Source: Mesorhizobium sp. AR07 (GTDB lineage Bacteria > Pseudomonadota > Alphaproteobacteria > Rhizobiales > Rhizobiaceae). From it: a stretch of 64,000 nt of DNA. The stretch covers positions 6,256,501 to 6,320,500 of the forward strand of contig NZ_CP080525.1 in NCBI RefSeq assembly GCF_024746815.1. The letters are read 5' to 3'. Both the position numbers and the translations under genes were made by a program. Under the pieces are notes generated by a model. The model made no database searches. It was not told the DNA's origin and was given only the letters and a program-made list of their open reading frames with translations. Shown one piece after another: positions 31,841 to 39,901 of this stretch (within the stretch, counting starts at the first letter, position 1; every line of letters starts with the position of its first letter).

Positions 31841-33505
31841 TCAGGCCTTCGATGCCTTGTCGAGGAACAACTGCGACATCGCGGTCGGCTGCACGCCGGC
31901 CACGCCTTTCGCCGTCGCTGTCAGATAGTCGTAGAAATAGCCGAAGATGACCGGCGTTTCTTCGAGCAGCAGGCTCTGGATCTTGCCTGCCGTCGCCTTC
32001 TGCGCCTCGAGGTCGAGTGCGGCGATGTAGCTGGTCGCCAGCGCGTCGTAGTCCTTGTTCTTGAAATGCGCGGCGTTCCAGGTGCCTTCGCTCTTCAGGG
32101 GTGCCGCAAGATAGACATTCGGCACGCCGCGGTGACCGTAGTCGGTGATGCCCATCACCGAATCAAGCCAGTTCGATTTGCCGAACACCGCATCGCCGTA
32201 ATAGGCGCCCTGGTCGAGGATGTTGAGCTCGAGCTCGACACCGATCTCCTTGACCCAGTTCTGGATAAGCTGGGCGTATTCGGGGATTTCCAGATAGCGC
32301 TCGGTGGTCAGCGTCACCTTGAAGCCCTTGCCGGCACCCGCTGCTTCCATGAGCTGCTTGGCCTGCGCGATATCCTGCTTGCGTTGCGGTATGCTCGTAT
32401 CGGTCGAAGGGTAGACCGCGGCGAACGGGCTGTCATTGCCGAGCGCCGAGCGTCCCTTCATCAGGCCGGCGGCCAGCTTGTCGCGATCGAGGCAGAGCGC
32501 AATGGCACGACGCACGCGCGCATCCTTCAACGGGCCGTCGTCGCAGCGCATATGCAGTTGCTGATGGGCGGACGATTTCAGGCTGATGATGTCGATGTTC
32601 GGATCGCTGAGCAGCGCCACGCCGGCCAGCACCGGCATCTGGTTGATGATGTCGACCTGCCCGCCCTGCAGTGCCAGGATCTGCGGCTGCATGTCGGCGA
32701 AGAAGGTGAACTCGGTGCGCTCGGGCAATGCCTTCGGCCCCCAATAGTCCTCGTTGCGGACGAAGGAGGCGCCGACTTTTGCCGTATATTTCTCGATCTT
32801 GAACGGCCCGGTGCCGTCGAAGCTCTTCTCGTAGTCGCCCTTGTAGCTCGCCGGGATGATGACGGCGTTGTAGTTGTCGGACGACAGCATGTAGGGGAAG
32901 TTGCCGTTCGGCGCGTCGAGGTGGAACTCCACCGTGTAGTCATCGACCTTCTTGCTGGCGCCCTTCTTCAGGATGCCGGTGAACACCGACAGCGCGTTGG
33001 ACGAATTTGCCGGGTCGGCGAGGCGGTCGATGCTGGCCACGACATCGTCGGCCTTCATCTCGCCGCCGCTGTGGAACTTCACGCCCTTGCGCAGCTTGAA
33101 GGTCCACACCGTGCCGTTGTCGTTCGGCTTCCAGCTTTCGGCCAGTGCCGGCTGCAGCACGAGGTCGGGGCCGTCGACGCAAAGAAACTCGGCAACCTGC
33201 TGCATGACCAGCAGGCCGCCGGCGTCGGCGATGGTGACCGGATCGATGGTCGCTGCCGGCACGCTGCTGGCAACGCGGATGGTGGCGCCGGGCGCGCCCT
33301 GGGCACGCGCCAGCGACGGCATGCCGCCGAGGCCGGCGGCCATGCCGATACGGCCCAGCAGCGGCAGCGACAGGCCGAGCAGGCTGCCGTGGCGAATGAA
33401 CTCACGGCGGCTGACCCTGCCGTCGACGAGGCCATCGATCAGGTGATTTTCAAGCGGCGAGCGATTGCGCCGGATCAGGTCGAGAATGTGATAGTTCTTG
33501 CTCAT
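31841..33505 (-). CDS. ABC transporter family 5 substrate-binding protein, Tat-exported
   Basis: 554 aa. Twin-arginine signal (GRVSRREFIRHGSLLGLSLP), hydrophobic segment, and an SLARAQG cleavage region. Mature SBP_bac_5 fold with FKLRKGVKFHSGGEMKADDV and FDGTGPFKIEKYTAKVGASF. Long stretches match the protein at 25206-26861 (for example ITDYxHRxVPNVxL and WNAAHFKxxxYD), so the two arose by duplication. It is the first gene of the operon with dppB, dppC and the dual ATPase. The start ATG 33505 is followed directly by typical sequence; a weak GGGGAAAGGG site is upstream. Confidence 0.92.
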   Translation of the reverse strand: MSKNYHILDLIRRNRSPLENHLIDGLVDGRVSRREFIRHGSLLGLSLPLLGRIGMAAGLGGMPSLARAQGAPGATIRVASSVPAATIDPVTIADAGGLLVMQQVAEFLCVDGPDLVLQPALAESWKPNDNGTVWTFKLRKGVKFHSGGEMKADDVVASIDRLADPANSSNALSVFTGILKKGASKKVDDYTVEFHLDAPNGNFPYMLSSDNYNAVIIPASYKGDYEKSFDGTGPFKIEKYTAKVGASFVRNEDYWGPKALPERTEFTFFADMQPQILALQGGQVDIINQMPVLAGVALLSDPNIDIISLKSSAHQQLHMRCDDGPLKDARVRRAIALCLDRDKLAAGLMKGRSALGNDSPFAAVYPSTDTSIPQRKQDIAQAKQLMEAAGAGKGFKVTLTTERYLEIPEYAQLIQNWVKEIGVELELNILDQGAYYGDAVFGKSNWLDSVMGITDYGHRGVPNVYLAAPLKSEGTWNAAHFKNKDYDALATSYIAALDLEAQKATAGKIQSLLLEETPVIFGYFYDYLTATAKGVAGVQPTAMSQLFLDKASKA

Positions 33506-33744
33506 GGGTTTTTACCCTTTCCCCTATGTTTTTATGACTGACGAATTTTTCGCGGATTGCTCCATTTTCCGGCCGGCAGAGAGGCCCGTCGACCGGAACT
33601 GTAGCATGCAGTTTTGTCCGGTCCATCCAGTCCTTGGCCTGGATGTGTCGGATTCTTGGCCGCATTGCTTCACCCGTCTCTGTCCAACCTTCCCGACCGA
33701 AGTCTCGGCGGCTGGCTTCTCGTCTCTTGGCGGTCTGTCGCTGC

Positions 33745-34929
33745 CTAGTTCAGCGGCAAACGGCGATAGGTCCCGGGCTTCGCCGGGTCATGATACTTGT
33801 TGCACGGTCCTTTCTCGGTAAAGTCTCTGTGACATGCGGCGAGGTTATCCCGCGACAACGTGACGCCGAGACCGGGACCTTCCGGCACGCGCACGACATT
33901 GTTCTTCGGCGAAAACGGCCCTTCCTCGGTGACATCCATCGGCAGCATGCGAAACAGCGACTGGTTCGGCTCCCTGATCCAGCCGAGCGCCGCGCACAGA
34001 TGCAGATAGGCGGCGCTGCCGATGCCGCTGTCGCCGCTGTAGCACCAGAAATCGATGCCGGCGTGCTCGCAGGCGCCGACGAAGCGCAGCATGCGCCCGA
34101 TGCCGCCATGCGTCGTCGGGTTGCCAACGAAAGCGTCCGGCACCTTCATGTCCATGGCGCGTGCAATGTCGATGTTGTGGGTCGAGAACGGGATCGAGCA
34201 ATGACGCCGCAGCTCGCGCATCTCCTCGATGGTCGCCACCGGGTCCTCCCAGTTGCGTACGCCAAGTTCTTCCAGTGGTCGGGCAATGCGACGCGCCGTC
34301 GCCAGCGAATAGGCCTGGTTGGAATCGATGCGGATCATCGCATCGTCGCCAAGCTTTTTGCGGATCAACTCGACCATCTTGAGCGAGATTTTCGAATCCT
34401 CAGTTGAAAACTTGCCTTCGAAGAAGGTCGTCCCATGGGTCTCATGCAGTTCGACGCAATAGTCGGCGACTTCTTCCGGCGTTGTCTCGCCCTTCACCTT
34501 CGGCCCGTCGCCGCGCAACGAAAAATAGTCGGTGAACGGGATGTCCTTGCGCACGGCGCCACCGAGCAACTGGTAGAGAGGCTGGTTCCACGCCTTGCCG
34601 CGCAGATCCCAGAACGCCATCTCGATGGCGCCAAACGCCATGATGCGGGTGCGGTCGTTGATCGACTGCACGCCGGTCCAGTAGGGCAGGCAGGCATTCT
34701 CGGCGCTGGCGATGTCGAAGGCGTCGCGGCCGACCAGCCGCGGCGCCAGGACATCGTTGATGATCGCGGCTGCTGCTGGCGTTGGCGCCTCGCCGAGGCC
34801 GATCAAGCCATCCTCGGTCTCGACCTCGACAATGGTCGGCGAAAACCCGTCGAGTTCGCCGAACACCCAGGCGTAGGGCGCCTCGAGGCGCAGGTTGATC
34901 GGCGTGGCTTTGATGCTGCGGATTTTCAT
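33745..34929 (-). CDS. Enolase-superfamily enzyme, glucarate-dehydratase-like
   Basis: 394 aa from ATG 34929 (MKIRSIKATPINLRL), one base after the preceding gene's stop. The MR/MLE N-terminal capping domain is followed by the barrel. Candidate residues: K172 in FEGKFST, D202/N204 in RIDSNQAYS, an acidic ligand in NWEDPVATIEE, and STHNID near 249-254, which recalls glucarate dehydratase. The usual KxK motif is reduced to one lysine, so the chemistry may differ. It belongs to a GntR-controlled operon with a second superfamily member and lies downstream of an ABC importer. Confidence 0.82.
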   Translation of the reverse strand: MKIRSIKATPINLRLEAPYAWVFGELDGFSPTIVEVETEDGLIGLGEAPTPAAAAIINDVLAPRLVGRDAFDIASAENACLPYWTGVQSINDRTRIMAFGAIEMAFWDLRGKAWNQPLYQLLGGAVRKDIPFTDYFSLRGDGPKVKGETTPEEVADYCVELHETHGTTFFEGKFSTEDSKISLKMVELIRKKLGDDAMIRIDSNQAYSLATARRIARPLEELGVRNWEDPVATIEEMRELRRHCSIPFSTHNIDIARAMDMKVPDAFVGNPTTHGGIGRMLRFVGACEHAGIDFWCYSGDSGIGSAAYLHLCAALGWIREPNQSLFRMLPMDVTEEGPFSPKNNVVRVPEGPGLGVTLSRDNLAACHRDFTEKGPCNKYHDPAKPGTYRRLPLN

Positions 34930-34930
34930 C

Positions 34931-36049
34931 TCAGCGGCCGATCTCGAAGAATGGCGCGCCGAGCAGATCGGGAACGACGTCGATGCCAAGGCCCGGTCCG
35001 TCCGGGATGCCCATCCGACTGCCGGTGACCGGCGGCATGTTCGACGCGGTGCGCACCGTCACCCATTCGTGGAAGGCGATGGCATGCAGACGGCGTTCTT
35101 CCGGTGTCGACAACGACAGGTGCGCCATGGCCGCGGTGTCGATCTCGGCGCCGCCAGTGTCCTCGACGGTGATCATGAAGCCGAGGTCGACCGCGAGATC
35201 GCGGATCTGGCGCGTCTTCGTCACGCCGCCAAGCCGCGAGATCTTCAGCGTCAGCCCGTCGGCCGCACCCTTGCGATGAATGTCGAGCATGTCGTCGAGC
35301 GAGGCGACGGATTCGTCCAGCACCATCGGCTTGTCGAGCGAGCGGCGCACCGACATGCATTCGTCGATGGTCGTGCAGGGCTGCTCGAATGTGTAGTCGA
35401 TGGCCCGCGTCGCGTCAGCGAACTGGCGTGCCTGGTATGGCGTCCAGCCGGCATTGGCGTCGCAGAAGATGACCGTGCCTTTCGGCACCGAAGCGGCGAC
35501 TGCGGTCACACGCTCGATGTCGTCATGGACATTGCCGCCGACCTTGACCTGCAGCCGGTGGAAGCCGTCCTTGACGATTCGCTTCGCCAATGCCGCCATG
35601 GCGTCGACGCTGCCGTGGGTGACGACCTTGTAGAGTTCGGCCGTGTCGCTCTCCTGGCCGCCGAGCAGCGTGACCAGCGGCACATCGGCGGCGCGCGCCG
35701 CCAGATCCCAGCAGGCCATGTCGAGCGCCGATTTGATGTAGGGATGCCCCTTGAACACCGTGTCCATCAGCCGGCCGATGCCGGCAAGCCCGCGCGGGTC
35801 GTGGCCGATGAGATGCGGCGCGATCTCCACCACGCCGGCGCGAACGCCGGCCGCGAAGGCGGGCGAGTAGAAATTGCCGAGCGGCGCCATCTCGCCCCAG
35901 CCGGTCAAACCGCTGTCGGCGGTGATGGACACGATCACCGCGTCGAAAGCGTCGGCCACGCGCCCCTTCGACATGCGGTAGGGGCCGTCCACGAAGGGCT
36001 GCACGACATGATAGGCTTTGATGGTTTCGATCTGCACGTGTCTGTCCAT
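34931..36049 (-). CDS. Enolase-superfamily epimerase/dehydratase (hydroxyproline-betaine/cis-3-hydroxyproline type)
   Basis: 372 aa, mandelate racemase/muconate-lactonising subgroup. Catalytic candidates are K169 in LQVKVGG and K269 in LKISRLGG. Metal ligands are probably D197 (FCDANAGW), E222 (FEQPC) and D245 (VLDES). The K/K pair and spacing resemble 4-hydroxyproline-betaine 2-epimerase or cis-3-hydroxy-L-proline dehydratase more than sugar-acid dehydratases, but that is a pattern-level guess. It starts 23 nt after the GntR gene and ends one base before the next enolase-superfamily gene. Confidence 0.82.
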   Translation of the reverse strand: MDRHVQIETIKAYHVVQPFVDGPYRMSKGRVADAFDAVIVSITADSGLTGWGEMAPLGNFYSPAFAAGVRAGVVEIAPHLIGHDPRGLAGIGRLMDTVFKGHPYIKSALDMACWDLAARAADVPLVTLLGGQESDTAELYKVVTHGSVDAMAALAKRIVKDGFHRLQVKVGGNVHDDIERVTAVAASVPKGTVIFCDANAGWTPYQARQFADATRAIDYTFEQPCTTIDECMSVRRSLDKPMVLDESVASLDDMLDIHRKGAADGLTLKISRLGGVTKTRQIRDLAVDLGFMITVEDTGGAEIDTAAMAHLSLSTPEERRLHAIAFHEWVTVRTASNMPPVTGSRMGIPDGPGLGIDVVPDLLGAPFFEIGR

Positions 36050-36072
36050 TGTCTGCGGTGGTGAGGAACGGG

Positions 36073-36765
36073 TCAGACGCCCTTCGACGGACGCTGTTCG
36101 AGGCCGCGCGCGTAGGAAAGCAACTGTTCGAAGTCGAGGTTGATGTGCTCGCGGGCATGGCGCTGGGCAGCGCCCATATCGGTGCCCTTGAGCAGTTGCA
36201 CGTAAGTCTCATGGACGTCTTCAGCCGGCACCGGCTCGTTGCGGGCCTGCTGGTGCAGGGCGAAATACATCTGCAGCCGGCTGATCAGCCGTTGCCAGGT
36301 TTCCAGCAGCACCGAATTGTCGGCCCATTCGTAGATCAAGCCGTGCAGTTGCAGCGCCGTTTCGATCTGCCGGGTGGTATCGAGGTTGCGTGTCGCTTGC
36401 TTCACCGCTTCGTGGCGCCGGTCAAGTTCGTCGAAGAAACGCTGGTCGCGCTGTGGCCATGTCTGTTCGATGGCGAACTCGTCGAGCACCTTGTTGAGCG
36501 AATAGGCATCGTCGATGTCCTTGGCGGTAACCTCGATGACGAAGGTTCCGGCATAGGGAATGCTGGTCAGGATGCCTTCCTGCACCAGCTCGCGCATTGC
36601 CTCGCGCAGTGGCGCGCGGCTGACCCGCATCTGTTCGGAAATCCGGAGTTCGTTGAGCTTCTGGCCTGGCTCGAGCTGGCCGGTCAGGATCGCGCGCCGC
36701 AGCAGCGCGACGATCTCGGCGCGACGCGTCGTGTCCGCGATCGGACTGAAATCCGCTTTCGCCAT
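36073..36765 (-). CDS. GntR-family (FadR-type) transcriptional regulator
   Basis: 230 aa from ATG 36765 (MAKADFSPIADTTRRAEIVA); a longer frame to 36822 runs through the operator. GntR winged HTH at residues ~10-75 (GQKLNELRISEQMRVSRAPL; REAMRELVQEGILTSIPYAG), then an all-helical FCD ligand domain with likely metal-binding histidines (ALQLHGLIYEWADN; DVHETYVQLL). It leads the two enolase-superfamily genes on one strand. A perfect 16-bp palindrome lies 37 nt upstream, matching GntR/FadR operators, so it likely represses itself and the operon. Confidence 0.9.
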   Translation of the reverse strand: MAKADFSPIADTTRRAEIVALLRRAILTGQLEPGQKLNELRISEQMRVSRAPLREAMRELVQEGILTSIPYAGTFVIEVTAKDIDDAYSLNKVLDEFAIEQTWPQRDQRFFDELDRRHEAVKQATRNLDTTRQIETALQLHGLIYEWADNSVLLETWQRLISRLQMYFALHQQARNEPVPAEDVHETYVQLLKGTDMGAAQRHAREHINLDFEQLLSYARGLEQRPSKGV

Positions 36766-36801
36766 TCGGCCACTCCCAAGGAAACCGAGAGCAAGACAAG
36801 C

Positions 36802-36817
36802 AGATTGTCGACAATCT
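36802..36817. promoter_or_regulatory. GntR operator upstream of the GntR gene
   Basis: AGATTGTCGACAATCT is a perfect 16-bp palindrome. Its core TTGTCGACAA fits the T-N-G-T-N3-A-C-N-A consensus of FadR-subfamily GntR operators. It sits 37 nt upstream of the regulator start. Confidence 0.7.
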
Positions 36818-36885
36818 AACAAGAGGTCAATTTCGGATTCTTGGGGACCGCTTGGGGGACCACTGGCATGTCTGCCCTCCTCGGC

Positions 36886-37674
36886 TTAGGCCGCGCGGCC
36901 GTAGAAGCCGACCCGCTCCTCGGCGCTGAACATCACACCTTGCTTCTCGTAGTAGGAAAACACCGCGATCATGCGCTCGCGCTCGCCTTCGACGGTGGTG
37001 ACGCGATGCGCTGTGTTCTTGCCGCGAAAGACGTTCAGCGTACCGGGCTTCATGCGCAGGATCTTGGCCTCGGGGTCGCGCCCTTCGAGCAGTCTGGCGA
37101 CGCCGTCATAGTTCGGATTGTCGTCCGACCGCAGATCGGTGCGGTATTCGAGGTCGCCACCGCTTTGCGCTTGTTGCAGCAGAAGGGTGGTGGTGAATTC
37201 CGAACGGTCGAAATGCCAGTTGAGCGCTTCGCCGGCGCGATAGGCCATCACATTGGTGCGCGCCAGCGGGTCCTGCATGACATGCAGTTTGGTCTTGCCC
37301 ATTGTCGCCGCCAGGAAGCGCAACAGCGGCTCGTATTCGTAGATGGCAAGCACGACGCTGCCGGGGATCTGGTCGGCACAAACGGTGTGGCTGATGGTCT
37401 CGACCTTGCGCAAGGCGGGATGATCGGGAGCAAGCTCGGGAATGTCAGGCTTGAAGTAGATGTTGTGCATCCGCTTGTGCACGTGCGACCGCGTGGCCAT
37501 GACCGGCTGGATTTCCTGGACGGCCTTTTCGGCGACGCCAGGGCGCAGAAACCCTTCAAGGTTGAACATGCCGTCGGCTTCAAGTGCGGCGATGGACTGT
37601 TCGACGAGGCGCTGCCATTCGGCGCTGCCTTCGCGGTCGAGCGGATAGCGGTCGAGATCGAGAATGTCTTTCAT
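36886..37674 (-). CDS. 2-oxoglutarate/Fe(II)-dependent oxygenase family protein
   Basis: 262 aa from ATG 37674 (MKDILDLDRYPLDREG). The double-stranded beta-helix iron site is visible: HFDRSEFTTTLLLQ gives H-x-D, and GKNTAHRVTTVEGERERMI gives the distal H and the 2-oxoglutarate-binding arginine. Similar proteins hydroxylate or halogenate free amino acids or related small molecules; the substrate here is unknown. It is divergent from a GcvA-like LysR gene at 37781, which probably controls it, and a hairpin or operator-like inverted repeat lies right before its start. Confidence 0.83.
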   Translation of the reverse strand: MKDILDLDRYPLDREGSAEWQRLVEQSIAALEADGMFNLEGFLRPGVAEKAVQEIQPVMATRSHVHKRMHNIYFKPDIPELAPDHPALRKVETISHTVCADQIPGSVVLAIYEYEPLLRFLAATMGKTKLHVMQDPLARTNVMAYRAGEALNWHFDRSEFTTTLLLQQAQSGGDLEYRTDLRSDDNPNYDGVARLLEGRDPEAKILRMKPGTLNVFRGKNTAHRVTTVEGERERMIAVFSYYEKQGVMFSAEERVGFYGRAA

Positions 37675-37676
37675 GG

Positions 37677-37709
37677 GTCTCAGGCTCCGAGGTTTCGAGC
37701 CTATGAGAC
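37677..37709. promoter_or_regulatory. Inverted repeat in front of the oxygenase gene
   Basis: GTCTCA-GGCTC (37677-37687) and GAGCC-TA-TGAGAC (37697-37709) are inverted copies with a 2-nt bulge. The element begins 3 nt upstream of the oxygenase start, in the 106-nt region shared with the divergent LysR gene. It could be a leader hairpin or a regulator site. Confidence 0.4.
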
Positions 37710-37780
37710 GGCAAAAAAATCTTTCTCTCAACGCGGAAAATTATTAGGATTGGGCAAGAAAAACTTTGGGAGGAATAAGC

Positions 37781-38713
37781 GTGGAACGATTGCCTCCGCT
37801 GAATGCAATCAAGGCCTTCGAGGTCGCCGCGCGCGCCGGCAGCTTCACCTTGGCCGCGACCGAACTCGGCGTGTCCTCGGCGGCGGTCAGCCAGCAGATC
37901 CGCAATCTCGAAACCTGGTTCGGCAAGCAATTGTTCGTGCGCAGCGGCAATCGCATCGCGCTCACCGACGCCGGCCACGCCATCTATCCGCAGACCGCGC
38001 GGGCGCTGGGTGATATCGCGGCGATCGGCCAGCGCATGCTGGAGGGCGGCTTGCGGACGCGTCTTGTCGTCAGTGTGCCGTTTTCGCTGGCTGAATTGTG
38101 GCTGGCGCCGAAGCTGGCCGTGCTTCTCGATGCCTTTCCGCAGATGGCGATCGACGTCCGTGTCGAGGACGATCCGGTCGACCTGATGCGCCAGAACATC
38201 GACCTGCGCATCAGCTATGGCGATTATCACTATCCCGGATTGAAACTCGTCCGCCTTGTCCATGACGACGTCCTGCCGGTTTGCGCGCCGGAATTCTGGC
38301 AGAGATACGGCAAGGACGATCCGGATCTGGCGGATCTGCACGAGAGCCTGTTCATCCACACCAATTGGGGGCCGAACTATGCCTCGCACCCGACCTGGGC
38401 CGATTGGTTCGCGGCATCCGGCGGCAGCCGCTCGCCCGATCCGTCGCATGGGCGGCGCGTTGGCCTGTCCAGCTTGGCGATCGCCTCGGCGAGGCTGGGT
38501 CTAGGCATCGCCCTTGGTCAGCGGGTCATGGCGCGCGCCGATCTGGAGGCTGGCCGGCTGATCGCGCTCTCGTCCGTCTCGGTCCGCCTGGGGCATCCCT
38601 ATTGCGCGTTCATGCCGCCGGCCAAGGCCGACCGCGCCGATGTCGCCGGTCTGGTGGAGCTGCTCACGAAAGCGGCGCCCGCGACCTGTGGGAAGGTCGG
38701 GGCGCCGCGCTGA
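37781..38713 (+). CDS. LysR-family regulator, GcvA-like
   Basis: 310 aa from GTG 37781; GGGAGG lies 7 nt upstream, while a TTG at 37766 falls within the ribosome site itself. HTH at residues ~10-65 (LPPLNAIKAFEVAARAGSFT; VSSAAVSQQIRNLETWFGKQ), typical of the GcvA subgroup. The effector domain follows. Divergent from the 2-oxoglutarate oxygenase gene, its likely target. Convergent with the efflux adaptor gene, 21 nt away. Confidence 0.9.
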   Translation: MERLPPLNAIKAFEVAARAGSFTLAATELGVSSAAVSQQIRNLETWFGKQLFVRSGNRIALTDAGHAIYPQTARALGDIAAIGQRMLEGGLRTRLVVSVPFSLAELWLAPKLAVLLDAFPQMAIDVRVEDDPVDLMRQNIDLRISYGDYHYPGLKLVRLVHDDVLPVCAPEFWQRYGKDDPDLADLHESLFIHTNWGPNYASHPTWADWFAASGGSRSPDPSHGRRVGLSSLAIASARLGLGIALGQRVMARADLEAGRLIALSSVSVRLGHPYCAFMPPAKADRADVAGLVELLTKAAPATCGKVGAPR

Positions 38714-38734
38714 AGCCGGACCTGACGGGGGTGT

Positions 38735-39886
38735 TCAGGTGGCCGGCTTTTCCGGCAGCGGAGAAATCGGCATTCCGGGTCCGATCTTCTGCAGGTTGCC
38801 TGTTATCACTTGATCGCCTTCGGCGACGCCGGTCAGGATCGCAATCTTGTCGCCGCTGGTCGGGCCAAGCGAAACCAGCCGCTGGTCGACCGTGTTGCCC
38901 TTGCCGACGACGTAGAGATATTTGCCGAGCTGGCTCGAGCCCAGTGCCGTCTGCGGCACCATCAGCGCATCGGCCTGCTGCTTCACATGCAGCCGGACGC
39001 GGACATATTGGCCTGGCAGCAGTGTGAACTTGCCGTTGCCGATCGTCGCCCGCGCCGTGATGGTGCCGGTCGAACGGTCGACCGAATTGTCGATGAAGGT
39101 GAGTTCGCCCTTCTGGCCGGCTTCAGTCTCGCCGGGAAGTAGGACTTCCACCTCAATCGGACCAGCCGCACGAGCCTGCTCGATCTCGGCCAGATCCGTC
39201 TCGCTCGGGTTGAAGGTGACGTAGATCGGATCGAGCTGCACCAGCGTGTTGAGCACGGTGCCGGCAACGCTGACCAGCGTTCCGACCGAAGCCTGGTTGC
39301 GGCCCAGGCGCCCGGCAAACGGCGCGCGGATTTCGGCATAGCTCAGATTGAGCTCGGCCGTGCGGACGGCCGCCTGGTTGAGAGCCAGCGACGCCTGTGC
39401 CTCGCGCAAGGTGCTGGTGCGCTGGTCGAAGCCGTCCTTGGCGAGATAGCCGCTCTTGGCAAGTTCGGTGCCACGGCCAAGGTTGGAACGGGCATAGTCG
39501 AGCGTCGCGGTGTCGCGCTGGACCTGCGCCTTGGCCTGGTCGAGAGCCGCCTGGAAGTCATCAGGTGCGATCTTGTAGAGAAGATCGCCCTGCCGGACAT
39601 CGACGCCGTCGGCGGCGGTCTGCTCTTGCAGATAGCCTGGAATCCTGGCCTGCAAGGTGATGTTGCGGATCGGCTCGGTCCGCGCGGCGTAGTCGAGGTA
39701 GATCGGGATCGTCTTCTTGACGACGCTGACTACCGGCACCGGCATGACGAACGCCGCCGGGGCGGGCGCCGCGCCAGCGGTGCCGGCATTGAGGCTGAGA
39801 TTGCCCATGTCGAGCAGGTGGACACTGGCCACCGAGATCGCTCCCAGCGCGACGGCCGTTCCCAACGCTATTTTCCATTTACGCAT
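38735..39886 (-). CDS. RND efflux periplasmic adaptor (membrane fusion protein)
   Basis: 383 aa. N-terminal signal/anchor (IALGTAVALGAISVASVHLL) then lipoyl-like half-motifs (ITLQARIPGYLQEQTAADGV; GDLLYKIAPDDFQAALDQAK), a helical hairpin, the second lipoyl half (IRAPFAGRLGRNQASVGTLV) and beta-barrel domains. Size and order fit the AcrA/MexE type. It follows the RND pump gene by 15 nt. No outer-membrane channel gene is present, so a TolC-type partner must be elsewhere. Confidence 0.9.
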   Translation of the reverse strand: MRKWKIALGTAVALGAISVASVHLLDMGNLSLNAGTAGAAPAPAAFVMPVPVVSVVKKTIPIYLDYAARTEPIRNITLQARIPGYLQEQTAADGVDVRQGDLLYKIAPDDFQAALDQAKAQVQRDTATLDYARSNLGRGTELAKSGYLAKDGFDQRTSTLREAQASLALNQAAVRTAELNLSYAEIRAPFAGRLGRNQASVGTLVSVAGTVLNTLVQLDPIYVTFNPSETDLAEIEQARAAGPIEVEVLLPGETEAGQKGELTFIDNSVDRSTGTITARATIGNGKFTLLPGQYVRVRLHVKQQADALMVPQTALGSSQLGKYLYVVGKGNTVDQRLVSLGPTSGDKIAILTGVAEGDQVITGNLQKIGPGMPISPLPEKPAT

Positions 39887-39901
39887 GATTAGTCTCCAAT
39901 C

